From assembly GCF_947507565.1 (NCBI RefSeq), contig NC_089180.1, positions 3,410,001-3,474,000 of the forward strand: a stretch of 64,000 nt of DNA, in the 5' to 3' direction. This DNA is from Oscarella lobularis (taxonomy: Eukaryota > Porifera > Homoscleromorpha > Homosclerophorida > Oscarellidae). The notes beneath the pieces are model-generated. The model saw only the letters and a program-made list of their open reading frames with translations, was not told the origin of the DNA and made no database searches. Both the position numbers and the translations under genes were made by a program. Shown in pieces: positions 29,160-39,399 of the stretch (positions within the stretch are counted from its first letter, which is position 1; each line of letters opens with the position of its first letter).

Positions 29160-29340
29160 GATTTAATGCACCAGAAATACGGGCATTTCTTTCAGTTTAC
29201 ATTTTCAGAAATAACATATCTGTTGTCGCGACGATCCTCAGTGTTGCTTGCTATTTTTGTGACATTGTCACGCCATGAGCCTTAATTAATCATCTCGACT
29301 GGTGTGTCACACCAGTTTTCCTCAAACGAGCAGATTATTG

Positions 29341-29953
29341 TCCCAAACATCAGGCTGAAACCTCGTGACAGAGGGTGGGGTGAGATTATAGCAGCATCAG
29401 ATCACCGGCGAGTATACAAGAATCCGTAGACTTGCCGGTGATTGGCTGGAAGGCCGTAATTGCGTTATTGCGTTAGATCGCGAGCGTCGCGCCGTAATTG
29501 CGTTAAGATCGTGGGCGAGCGTTTCCATCACGACGGTCAGCCGAAAATCTGTGTCGAACGGCCCGAACAGTCTTTGGCCTTAACAAACGCATCGCGCCGC
29601 GATGCGTGTGGACATTTCGGTCGACGAACGGCGGTTCACCGACTCCCGTCGCCCAGCGAGCGTTCCTCGCTGAGAACGGGACTTGGCGAAGTCCGTTGTC
29701 GAGCGTTTGGTAAGGCCAAAGACTGTTCGGGCCGTTCGACACCGATTTCCGGCTGACCGTCGTGATGGAAACGCTTGACCGCGATCTTAACGCAATTACG
29801 GCGCGACGCTCGCGATCACAACGCAATAACGCAATTACGGCCTTCCAGCCAATCACCGGCGAGTCTATGAATTCTCGTATACTGGCCGGTGATTGGATGC
29901 TGCTAAAATCCTACCCCACCCTCTGTCACGAGGTTCCAGCCTGATGTTTGGGA
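29341..29953. repeat. 613-bp foldback (palindromic) element
   Basis: The two ends are exact inverted copies (TCCCAAACATCAGGCT at 29341 and AGCCTGATGTTTGGGA ending at 29953). Arms of roughly 240 bp remain complementary inward with scattered differences, including ACAGAGGGTGGGG, CACCGGCGAGT, the AATTGCGTTA runs and CTTTGGCCTTA. The centre is about 120 bp of GC-rich sequence. No coding potential is seen. It could form a large hairpin. No target duplication is evident. Confidence 0.85.
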
Positions 29954-30087
29954 CCGTGCGTAGCGCGCGCTGGACCAAACACAGGCTGGACCCTCGAGCC
30001 TAATCTTCAGCTGGAGTAGGTTCCGGTCTTGTCACTGCTGGTTTCTCTGAACATTTTCCCTTACAATCAGCACCTTCACTGCCATTG

Positions 30088-30376
30088 TCACTTGGCCCTG
30101 CGCCGCAGCAGCTCAGCATTGTCGAGAAACAGCTCGGCAAGATAGACGTACTCGCGTGCGGTAATTTTCTCAGCGATGCGCCCTGGGACTACGCCCAGGG
30201 AGTATCCCAGCAAAATAGGCGGCGTCGTCCGGCGTGGTTTTTATCAGCGCCTCGAACCACGCCGTTTTGTTCGCGAGCGGCTCTAGCTGCCCAAGAGGGT
30301 CAGCCGGCGGCGCGAAATGATCCACTTGCAGACCCTTAAGGAGACCCGGCGGCGGCTGGTTACCCAGTTGTGGCTG
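30088..30376 (-). pseudogene. C-terminal part of a Gln/Pro-rich ORF split by element C
   Basis: From the element C border leftward the frame reads QLGNQPPPGLLKGLQ, then FAPPADPLGQLEPLANKT and WFEALIKTTPDDAAYFAG. After a frameshift near 30190 it continues with IAEKITAREYVYLAELFLDN and stops at 30088-30090. The upstream part continues on the far side of element C (34889-35010). The C-terminal segment resembles gag-like proteins of cnidarian retroelements, but that is uncertain; it could be a host gene. Confidence 0.5.
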
Positions 30377-30438
30377 CATAGATAAAGGAGAAGGAGGGAT
30401 AAAAAACTCCCCTATCACGTGACCGTTTTCATGTCTCC

Positions 30439-31462
30439 ATGACTGATGCGCAAGTTATGGATCTTTTTCGGAGCTCTTTGGAGCAGGTTATTTCGGATAA
30501 GGTTGTCGATCGGGATGTTCCGCGGCTTGAACTTCTTCGTGAAGACACGAAGACATTGTTGCAGCGCATTTCGGAGGAATCCGTTGGAAAATCGGTCCAA
30601 GAGCTCCAAAGGCTCATCCTCGGATGCTTCAACAGCACCAAAAAGTTTCGATCAAGCGCAAAAAGGAGAGAAGATGCCATTTAGTCATTGGAAAGTCTCC
30701 GAATGACTCGACTTCATTCAATATGGATTGATATTTATTTAGCAGCCAAAGTACCGTTCCGAGACCGACTACTTTCGCCAGCAGTGAATCAAAAGATGTT
30801 TGATACCTGTTGCATTAGGCAGTGTGGACAGCCGGGCAACTACGAGATGTCGATCGAAGAAAGAGTGACGTTGACAGACAATGAGATGGAGGCTCTCCGC
30901 TATGCCGCAGGGTTTCTTCCTAGGAAGCTGCTAAAGAAGTATTCAGGCGTTCAATCGAAAAGAGCTGACTTCATTCTGCTCTTTTTTGATAGGCTTAGTC
31001 GTCGACATGGATGATATTGACACCGTACGTCATCGTCCGTCTATTGAACATGATCATGATTACGCTTTTTCAAGCTTCGACGATTACATCGCAAGATAGC
31101 TAGATATCATAACCACAGTCGGACTCTTTTGCGTCAGCAACGAGTGTTTTGAACTTTTTGTCACCATGGAAAACCTCGTCCGGAGTCTGCTACAAAAACG
31201 GATTGAGACTGCATTAGCGGACAGTAACATTGTTCAAGCCGTCATCTCGAACGAGCTGCTGCTGCAGCAGTGGACCTCGCTCTCAGCCTGCGTGGCCGAT
31301 GAAGAGAGTGCAATATATCTGCTAAAGGAAATGGTTCGACTATGGACAGCTATTAGAGGGTTTGCTTTAGCGTCGTCACTGATAGAGAAGTACAAGCGTT
31401 CTAGAAACAAGGGCACTAAGACGACAACAATTCTTCGAAAGTCACTTTGTACTTCTAATTGA
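30439..31462 (+). pseudogene. Second gene of P-like element C
   Basis: The ATG lies just inside the left terminal repeat. Landmarks in order are MTDAQVMDLFRSSLEQV, then (past a TAG at 30682-30684) LSPAVNQKMFDTCC and LRYAAGFLPRKLLKKY. After a frameshift near 31005 come FSSFDDYIAR, a TAG where Trp is expected, LDIITTVGLFCVSNECFELF and LWTAIRGFALASSLIEKYKR, with ILRKSL at the end. Two nonsense codons and one frameshift make it a pseudogene. AATAAA at 31483-31488 is a plausible polyadenylation signal. The same unknown protein is intact in element A. Confidence 0.75.
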
Positions 31463-31504
31463 CTGACATACTTGTATCTCCTAATAAAGCAACGATTTGT
31501 TGTT

Positions 31505-34053
31505 CTCCTTGTCTACTTTTTGTCGCTTAGGAACGGGACTGCTATCGACGACTTCTTCTGGTACGAAGCGTAACTTTCGACGACAGTTTCCCGAACAGGG
31601 TTCTGTGCTGCTGACTTCTAAAGTCGAATTATGGCACTATTATCGACGCACTGCTTTACAGACGGATTGTCATTTCTTCCTCCTCTGCTGCGCTAGTCGC
31701 CGAAATAACTTTCTAAGGGATCCTGACAGAAGTGCTCGCTGAGCAAGAAGCATGCTTCTGCTCCCGGAAGCTGCAGCAAAAACGGAGCATTTCGAAGAAC
31801 GATTTCACTACAAAGAAATGACATCTTCAAGGTAAACGCTTTTATGTAATTGAACGTACCCGTCATCTTCCATCCTTCTAGAGTTTCAGTACTCAAAGTC
31901 ATCCGTTGTCTGTCAGATTTTGACAGAATTTCTCTCTTTTTTAGTTGCTGCTCCCATTTCTCAAGATATCCAAGGAAACTATCTTCCAGCCACTGAGAGG
32001 TACATGTTTAGTACAAGTTTCTTCAAATGTGACTATGCGTTATAAATATCCTCAGTCGTTTGTCCTCAGGTTTAAAATAGGCTCTTTGATTTTCTTTGAC
32101 GTTGTCTCTGCTCCTCACATTGAGGCAATCAAATGCCTTGTCGAACATTTTAATAAAAGAAACTGTCTCCTCTGATTCAGGTATCTTAAAGTACTCCATG
32201 GCAAAAGCAACACTTTTACCAAGAACCTAATAGATTTTAAATAATTACAGATAATGTTATTTGAGTGTATCTCACCTGGGCAGCAAGATCAACTCGCATT
32301 CTAGAGTAAAAGTTGAGGTAGACATGCTCGTACGTGATTTTATTTGTCAGGAACAGCCCCGCTCTATCCATCACCTTATTGTGACAGGTATAGCGGTAAA
32401 TCAGATGTTGCCACGTTATGTATTTGTCATTCATCTTTAGTTAGCATGTATATAACTTTAATGCAGGAAACCCAAGGCTTACTTACCCTCATGCATCGAC
32501 TTGAGCTGCTATTTTCGAACGAGTGCGACCAGCACTTTCGTGTCGTCTTCACATGATGCGGTACGTCGGATAGGAAGTAGACAAATCTAAGCCGCATACG
32601 TATGATTAATGAGCTGTACATGATATCGTAAAGGTTCACATTTCTTCCTCACTATAGGGATTAGGAGTTTTATAACAGATCTCTTGGCTATCGTTGCAAT
32701 TACTTTTTCGCTGATGCATGCGTAGCTACATCCGGTTGGAGCGCTTTAGCTTTTGAAAGTTTTTCGCTCCCTTCCATAGCGCGTAGCTGGTTTGGTATAT
32801 TTCCTAGATCGACGAATCCAATGATCTCCTGCTCATGTCTTTCGTAGACAAGGTCCTCCTTTACGCGAATTTCGTCAAAGACGACGACGACGTATTTCTG
32901 TGCATCAGTAAGAGAGCCGAGTCTAGCTTCTTCCATAAGTTGCACGTTCAGGTCCGAGTGAAAACCAACTTTTTCTTCTAAAAACTACTATAATCGCGCA
33001 GAGTGCGCTAGGGAGGCAGTCGTATGAATCCCGCTGTACCAAGAGCGTGATATGCACTAGAGCAAAGCGACTTGAGATGTAGGGCCCACCGAGTAATTAG
33101 AAGATGCCATCTCATGCCCTGCGCGCCTTTGGTTACGGCTAATGTTTCTGCTGTTCACAGAAAAGACGGCAAAACGACCCAGCTAAAAACGTCTTCTCGA
33201 CTTCTGTCGAATTGGATTGTATGATTTTACAAATATTTTTGTGGAAATCACACGGAAGCTTGACTGCATTCTTCTGCAGGATCGAAGCAATAGCAGCTTT
33301 CTGCCTACAAACTTTTTTCTGAAGCTTCTTCTTCTCTTTGGCAAGAAATGACATTTTCTCGGAGCGCTGAGGTGTGTTAAGAGCAGCATTCCTGGTGCGA
33401 TTATTAGGATTAAAACGATCCTCTTTGAGGAACCGACTGTTGCGCATTTGCAGAGTAGCTCGGCATCGAAAACAGTCTGTGCACTGCTTCACGTCTTGCT
33501 GTACAATGAGTTGGCAAGAGGATGAGCGCACAGTTCCAGCAGCATTGTCAAGCAGAGGATGGACATGAAGGTACTGCCGAACTTTTCCTGATTTTCTTTT
33601 TATCTGTCCTTTTAGAGCTTTCACCATACGGACGAAGTGATCGTCTGCGTTTCCTGGGAATATCTTCAGATTTTAAAGAAATTCCAAAAAGGCGTCGATT
33701 GCGACATTGTCAACTTGAGCTGGGTCCAAGGGCAGATTTTGCAGTGCGTGGCAGCTGGAGATGTCGAGAAAAATACCTAGCACGGACAGGTTCGATACAC
33801 CTTCCGACGACACGGAAAAGCAGTGAGAGATAGACGTGCAGGGAAAAGGAACGGACGTTGCTGTTGAATTCAGAAACGATGGTGTAGCAGCAATTCTTGA
33901 CACCAGAACACTGTTTTCAAGTTTTATTTTGTTCCACGTGAACCGTGGTGGTGGAATAGGGTTCGATGGTATCATTCGTTTTTCACTCGTCTTTTGCCTT
34001 TGGAGCTGTCGGTCTTTGCGCTGCGTCAGCTTTACTTTTTTCTTCTTAGGCAT
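31505..34053 (-). pseudogene. P/THAP9-like transposase of element C
   Basis: Read leftward from an ATG at 34053 (MPKKKKVKLTQRKDRQLQRQ). The zinc-like CTDCFRCRAT region is followed by LNTPQRSEKMSFLAKEK (33627-33139), QKYVVVVFDEIRVKEDLVYE (32945-32700), [35 protein letters not shown] (with an intron at the same place as in element A), FIKMFDKAFDCLN and LSEHFCQDPLESYFGD. The C-terminus ends near 31505. The MRWH region is present but scrambled by frameshifts, and several stops and small deletions occur. Exon order and splice positions match element A, but sequence identity is low, so C is a separate family. Confidence 0.8.
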
Positions 34054-34264
34054 TTGCTGGTGAAGAGAAGAGTGGAATAAATGAAAAGAAAGAATGCACT
34101 CTAAGCAGAGACTAAAGAAAAATGGCGGCGTCTTTAGCCCTTATACTGGATGGAGTTTGGGAAAGTGGCTACCCTCTGGCAATAGCTTTACATGTCTCCC
34201 GCAGGGTAGTAAATCTTCTAAACTAAAAAGCCCTTCGAGTGCGGAGTGTACTCTCGGACAAAAG

Positions 34265-34457
34265 CTAGCCTCGCGTGGCCAGGCCCTTTTCCCTGATCTC
34301 CCGGATACTCCGAGAGGGGAAAAGGGTTATGGTTAGGGTTAGGTTAAAATAGTACTAGATGCGCATTAATTAAGTTGATGAGAAGCTGTATTTAACCCTT
34401 TTCCCCTCTCGGAGTATCCGGGAGATCAGGAAAAAGGGCCTGGCCACGCGAGGCTAG
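34265..34457. mobile_element. Hairpin MITE with 7-bp target duplication
   Basis: The 193-bp element has 65-bp near-perfect inverted arms beginning CTAGCCTCGCGTGGCCAGGC and ending with the complement. It is flanked by exact 7-bp direct repeats ACAAAAG (34258-34264 and 34458-34464). The loop contains GGTTAGGGTTAGGTT, telomere-like hexamers. It lies in the 5' leader of the element C transposase, so it inserted after element C. A shortened relative is at 12819-12890. Confidence 0.88.
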
Positions 34458-34888
34458 ACAAAAGCGGTAATAGCGCGCATCGCCATCGCTAAAAGCTCGG
34501 CTATAGCAAAAGTTAGGGGGCGCAGGCGAGAATAAGAGCCGTCTCTGTCACTTTTCCTACTCTTTAGACGTCTGCTTGACGCAAAACATGCTTTGGAAAA
34601 GGCAAGCTGGAGAAGCTAATAGCGACATTGTGCAAGCTGTCACGCCGACCCCAATAACTTACACGTACAGGCGCGTGCTTCAAGTGCTCAGGGCTACTAA
34701 AAGTACCTTCAGCGGACCAATAAATTTCGTAAATTTCTCGTACAAATCGCTCTTCAAAACAATTCAGAAACCCGCGGAAGAGGCAAATGTGTACGGGAAA
34801 ATCGTCACTATGACCGCATTAGTCATAAGGAAATGAAAACGGTCACGTGATAGGGGAGTTTCCTATCCCTCCTTCTCTTTTATCTATG

Positions 34889-35010
34889 GTGGCTGTAGCT
34901 GTTGCGGCTGTTGCGGCTGCAGTAGCTGCGGTGGGTGCTGCTGCTGCTGCTGCTGCTGCGGCCGCTGTTCTGACCAATAATAACGTACGTCTGTAATAAC
35001 GGCTTGAACA
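34889..35010 (-). pseudogene. N-terminal side of the Gln/Pro-rich ORF split by element C
   Basis: Read leftward, the frame gives NSVVQAVITDVRYYWSEQ, then a CAG run coding QQQQQQQ, then HPPQLLQPQQPQQLQP, which joins in frame to QLGNQPPPG across the element C insertion when one copy of the 7-bp duplication is removed. The repetitive GCTG tract at 34889-34970 is thus a polyglutamine-coding repeat. The start of the gene is not identified. Confidence 0.5.
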
Positions 35011-35201
35011 ACAGAATTTGCTGTATTTTTATACGGGCAAGAATTGCACTTTATTGACGCTTTCTTAAAACTTTTCTTACAAATAATTTTTAAAAATTAA
35101 TTTTGATGTGTTGTTGCGGTAAAATTTTTGCTTTAAGGCGCGGTATTGTTATCTCTGGATAAAAAACCGTGTTTTTCCGTTTCCTGTCGTTTCGCAAAGC
35201 T

Positions 35202-35330
35202 ATGGAGGGTGATATGATAACGAGACTACTCGAAGGGACCATGGATCAGGTCGCCGACCTTTCCAAAGCGGATTTAGAAGCTGTTCTTCCGAGCATCCCT
35301 CGCGATCTAGTTGAAGTAGCTCTTTTCTAA
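35202..35330 (+). CDS. Hypothetical short ORF or first exon
   Basis: ATG at 35202 opens 42 codons (MEGDMITRLLEGTMDQVADL through PSIPRDLVEVAL). A GAA|GTAGCT step near the end could be a splice donor. Composition is protein-like and the ORF may be the first exon of a host gene, but nothing downstream could be joined to it, and the next 300 bp are tandem repeats. Confidence 0.25.
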   Translation: MEGDMITRLLEGTMDQVADLSKADLEAVLPSIPRDLVEVALF

Positions 35331-35331
35331 A

Positions 35332-35640
35332 GATTGGTATAGGCGATTTGTTTGCCTACAATTACGCTTTAAAGTATCGTTGCTACGGCAATATAGGACC
35401 GTTTTCTAGAGTCTGCGATGCGAATCGCGATCTGGCGCCCACGCGAAACAACATTAAAGATTGGTCGAGGCAATTTCCATTAAGCTCTTTCGGTTGCCTA
35501 CAATTACGCTTTAAAGTATCGTTGCTAAGGCAATATAGGACCGTTTTCTAGAGTCTGCGATGCGAATCGCGATCTGGCGCCCTCGCGAAACAACATTAAA
35601 AAGAATACTCTAAACTTTGGTCGAAGCGATTTTAGATCTT
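35332..35640 (+). repeat. 127-142 bp tandem repeat, about 2.3 copies
   Basis: The unit contains GATTGGTMKAGGCRATTT, TGCCTACAATTACGCTTTAA and CTAGAGTCTGCGATGCGAAT; the copies start at 35332 and 35459. A 15-bp insertion distinguishes the second copy. Diverged relatives of the TTGGTCGRRGCGATT block recur near 35620, 37130 and 37650, pointing to a dispersed family. Confidence 0.75.
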
Positions 35641-35789
35641 TTGTCTAGTTTCGAAGTTACAGTTTGCAACTTTGTTGTTATGGGCGTGGGCTAACGCGCG
35701 CACTACCTTCTAGACCAAAAATGCAGTTAAATGCACTAAACTAATCGCTGTGGTGTCGTGAATTCGCGAGTACCGGCCCTTCTGTCACA

Positions 35790-36066
35790 TTCGGGGGATT
35801 CTTCCGGTGCTGCGGCATCAAGGCGAGATGAAGAAAAAGCGATCAAATATTTGGGGTCAGCTACATCTATTGGCTATCTATTCCAACTAGTGGTTGCTGA
35901 GGCGTTTGAAGGCGATTGAGCTTTTTCGCGACATTGGACGCCACCCTTCGGTCGATTTCTTGGAGGACCGATCTGCGTTCGCCCATTACTGGCGCAACCG
36001 AATCTCGTATGTCCTACAACGACAAAATGCCAGAATCGTTATCAACATAAGGTTAAGAAGATCTTG
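35790..36066 (+). pseudogene. REL-type LINE, 3'-terminal fragment
   Basis: The frames give IKYLGSATSIGYLFQLVV, then LFRDIGRHPSVDFLEDRS and WRNRISYVLQRQNARIVIN. These correspond to the last 90 residues of the LINE at 21044-22243 (ATSLGYLFKPVVVEVFGRW ... IARRPSVDFMNDRN). It is heavily 5'-truncated with at least one frameshift. The T-rich stretch to about 36240 may be its 3' tail. Confidence 0.8.
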
Positions 36067-38270
36067 CCTAATCAGACAACCTTCCTTAGTCTTGCGGCGG
36101 TGGCTAGCACACGCTGCAATTCCAATACCCATTAGCCCCTTCCTTGTATGTATTTATGTTTTAGTTGTTGTCGTTTTTCGTCCTTTGCTGTTGTTCCTTT
36201 TCTCTCTGTTCTTCTCTTATACTGTTTTTTTTTCAATATATGAATCCATTGCTAGTGAAAGATCTCATGGTCGGGCGGGAAAGGCGGGCTGCAACGCACG
36301 GGGCACCACTTACGTGCACGCGTTTAACGCACGAGTAACAACATCTGCGTCTAGCAGCGACTGAGACCTACAAGAATAGCTAATTTAAACCATGCGCGAG
36401 AAGCCAAGATACGCGTACAAAACCCGGCTGCTTGGCCTGTGTTCCCCAAAAGAGATCCGCATCTTAATTAAACTCGTTTGTTTAGTAATCTTTAATCTTT
36501 TAGTATTCTATATACCATAAATTCGGGATATTAAGTACCCATCAATTACAGATACTCTTTTAAATTAGGTACCCATTTTCACGTCTTTTACCACTTTTCC
36601 GAATAAAAGTACCCATGAATAGAAGTACCCTACTTGTATTAGCTCCTATTTATTTGTTTCATTTGTACGTTCAAGATTAAGTTGGGTACCAAAGAAATCC
36701 GATAATGAAAAAAAAAGAATGAGACGTTTCACCAACGCATAACGTTTCCACGTGACCCCTCGTGGGAAAAGACCACGAAATTCAAATTAAGTAGAAGTTA
36801 CGTTCTTCGCAGCTGTTTTAGGCGCATCATAGATACTTAGTCCAACTTCGATTCTAAGAATAAGTTGATCGCCTGCGTGTGTATCGCGTAATCGCGATAA
36901 ATTCCTCGTTTCTTGGAGTCGATCCATTTGCAACTACCCGATGTCTTCTACGGAATCGCTACTTTGTCTCACCTCTGAAAAATGGTCGAGCCGATTTTTT
37001 CCTCGTTGCTTCGTTCCCCTTCAGTTTCGTTTCGAAAATGGTTGCTAATGTCATTTTCTGAAGTCCACGCTTTGTTTCGCAATTTGCCGCCTATGCGAAA
37101 TAACACAGAAGACAAAGCAAAACAAATTGGTCGGGGCGATTATGCCTAGCTTGGGTCGTTTTCGAGTTACGGCCATCCGAATGGTTCCATAGGATGTTGT
37201 CATGAGTTAGTTAGCGCGCTACGCACGAAAAATGCGGAATAGAGACATACACAGTACAGTGCACCCACGCATAAACGTCTCACGTGCCCTTCCGCGCGTT
37301 CCACCGCGAAATTTGAATTCGGCTGTACGTACGGGGCTGTCGACGACATTGCAGCGATAGCGATAGTCGTCGCGCATATTACTCTACAGGATCTAGTTAA
37401 AAAACGCTTACCTTAGTCGCAGCGACCGTTTCTGTAGGCTGGGCCCCAGTTGGTGTTATCCTAGTCGGCGTGTGAAGGACCATGTCTTCTCTGGGATTGA
37501 TGGGCATCGCTTCCGACTTTCGCGACGTTTGCTAGAGGCTTTTGCTGTTCTTTGCTTTCGATAACCTGCAATTATGGGCAAAAGAGAGGTTGCTAGGGTA
37601 GCGATTGTGGTGCCTGTGAGCCGTTTCGCAAGTTCGCTTAATCGCAAGCGGGGAGATTGGTAGAAGCGATTTGCGATCTGACGTCCAGTGAACAAATTGT
37701 TGTTCTTATACTGTGACGTCTTCGTCGTGGGGCCATTGGATAGCGCGCGCACCATTAGAGAAATGGAGAAATTAATGTTTTCGTCGACAGTCAAGGCCGT
37801 AAAGCTCTACATCGGCAAGGATAAAGTCCGGAATAGAATGCCAATTTTTTTTGGAGTGGGACCGGGACAACAGGCACGATCGCAACGCTATTTCGGTGTT
37901 CGTTCGGTCGCACACGGGGCGGAAAATGACTGGCCGCCTTACAAAAGAGGATGCAGCGAAGCTCGGTCCTTATCTACACTCGGGAAAGCTCCGTGCATCA
38001 GGGTAGGTACGGTACTGCTAAGTGCATGAATTCCTTCCAAATTACCGTCCACTTACCTTGTTCGTCTGCCTACAGTATATATGCTATATGTCGAACATAC
38101 GTTGAACACCGTAGTATTAGGGATGTCTTGCAGTTATTAGAGTGTTGAAATTGTCGTGAAGAGAGAACGTTTGTTTGAGCAGGCAAGAGATCGTGTGAAA
38201 GAATTATAAGTGGGTGGAGCTGCTTACCTCCGACGGCGACAAACCTGCTCGTTTTTCTTCTCGATCCTGG
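36067..38270. other. No recognised gene (2.2 kb)
   Basis: AT-rich in 36450-36720, with diverged repeats of the 35332 family near 37130 and 37650. Open frames are short and unmatched. GTACCC words recur between 36530 and 36690 (AAGTACCC/AGGTACCC four or more times), which may be a small degenerate repeat. Confidence 0.45.
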
Positions 38271-38487
38271 AACATGGCACCGTTTGACGCGGAACAGGCG
38301 GCGGTCGTCGTGTGTAAGGCGACACTAGGTTTGCGCGACCGCAATTGTGTCGTCGATTCCCGTTGTTTGGTGGACCCGCTTGACGCGGGGCCCTACAAGA
38401 ACGCCTTTGCGCTCAATTCCTATCCATTGGCACCGCAAGATGCGGTCGTCGCGCCGGGGCGCACCCCACCCGAGAAAGCGAGAATCG

Positions 38488-38740
38488 CATAATACGGGAC
38501 ATAACATGTAATAAAATTATTTTTGATGGCACCGCGTGGTGCGGTCCTCGCCTCTATATAGGAACCGAGGACTTCATAATACGGGACATGACATGTAATG
38601 AAATTATTTTTGATGGCACCGCGTGGTGCGGTCCTCGCCTCCATATAGGAACCGAGGACCTCATAATACGGGACATGACATCTAATGTCATTATCATGGC
38701 ACCGTATGAGGCGGTCGTCGCGTGCTTCAGAGAGGAGACA
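38488..38740 (+). repeat. 87-bp tandem repeat, three copies
   Basis: The unit begins CATAATACGGGACATRACAT and contains GATGGCACCGCGTGGTGCGG; copies start at 38488, 38575 and 38662, with the third diverging. A related ATGGCACCG...GCGGTCGTCG block occurs upstream at 38274 and 38430. No coding role is evident. Confidence 0.85.
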
Positions 38741-38849
38741 TCAGTGGAATACGGGGCCAGAGGTGTGACGTCGTTCTTCTGTAACCAAGATGGCCGACAG
38801 GAAGAAAAGAAGACGTAACGCGGCCTGGACCCGTGTTTTACAATATTTC

Positions 38850-38935
38850 CCCGTATGTCTGGGTAGGGTAGACGGGTTTTTGCTTGTTATTTTTCTAAAA
38901 AACTATTTACGCTACCCGGACATACGGGCAGTCTG
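38850..38935. repeat. Stem-loop with CCCGTATGTC arms
   Basis: CCCCGTATGTCTGGGTAG at about 38850 is complementary to CTACCCGGACATACGGGC at about 38913, with an AT-rich loop of roughly 45 bp. It could be the two ends of a very small non-autonomous element. No target duplication was noted. Confidence 0.55.
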
Positions 38936-39086
38936 GCATCATAGAATAAGGAATATTACCTCACAGGCAGAAAGTTGTTCCGTGTAAACATTCATATATA
39001 ATTGAACATCGGACCCATTCGAATTACAGTTTAAACTAAACTACAAAATCAGCACAACGGTGCAGAATTATATTTCTTGTGGTCAT

Positions 39087-39383
39087 TCACCCAAGTAAAA
39101 ACTTTGGTAAGTTTAACTTGCCCAATACGTTTAACACGTATTCGTGCAAATTGCAAGCGTTGTCATAAATTACAAATTTTGGTGGTTTTGGAAATCTCGT
39201 AGCAAGAACGGTAAACGGCGTCTTAGGCGATTCCACGTCTTTGAGAAGTTGGAACCCATGCGACACACCGTGAGGACAAAATACCGTCAAAATTCCCGGC
39301 GATAGAAATGGATTGTCTTTCTTCTTCTTTGTGCAGATTGCCTTTTGCTTGTCAAACGCGTACATTGGCGAGGACAAGTGCAA
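39087..39383 (-). pseudogene. KDZ/Zisupton-like transposase fragment
   Basis: The minus-strand frame reads FLSPGILTVFCPHGVSHGFQ, then ESPKTPFTVLATRFPKPPKF and VIYDNACNLHEYVLN. This is a recurrent segment of large cysteine-rich transposases in fish and cnidarians (an HG-x2-xGF motif followed by the acidic YDNAC-x-LH motif). Only about 100 residues are present. The assignment to the Kyakuja-Dileera-Zisupton group is from memory of the motif and is tentative. Confidence 0.5.
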
Positions 39384-39399
39384 CTGTATTCTATCCTTT

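Larger units (their letters stand above)
30377..34888 (-). mobile_element. P-like DNA transposon, element C (two genes, decayed)
   Basis: A 4512-bp element lies between 56-bp inverted repeats (30377-30432 and 34833-34888) with three mismatches, beginning CATAGATAAA and containing TCACGTGACCG. The flanks are exact 7-bp direct repeats GTGGCTG (30370-30376 and 34889-34895). The transposase is on the minus strand (34053 to about 31505) and the second gene on the plus strand (30439-31462), tail to tail about 40 bp apart: the mirror image of element A. Both genes carry stops. A hairpin MITE with its own 7-bp duplication lies inside (34265-34457). Removing element C and one flank copy rejoins a Gln/Pro-rich reading frame. 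Confidence 0.88.

Noticed and set aside
29383-29953. Relation of the foldback element to P-like termini, based on CCCTCTGTCACG
   Set aside because: The shared word is 12 bp and in the wrong orientation relative to the tips, so probably coincidence.
30439-31462. Reading the second P-element gene as a C-terminal extension of the transposase
   Set aside because: It lies on the opposite strand in A, B, C and D, with its own start codon near the terminal repeat.
34576-34836. Plus-strand ORF inside the right end of element C
   Set aside because: It has no counterpart in elements A or B and runs into the terminal repeat; it is probably chance.
35202-35330. Start of a named host gene (Integrator-like)
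   Set aside because: The resemblance is a few residues in a 42-codon frame; not enough to name.
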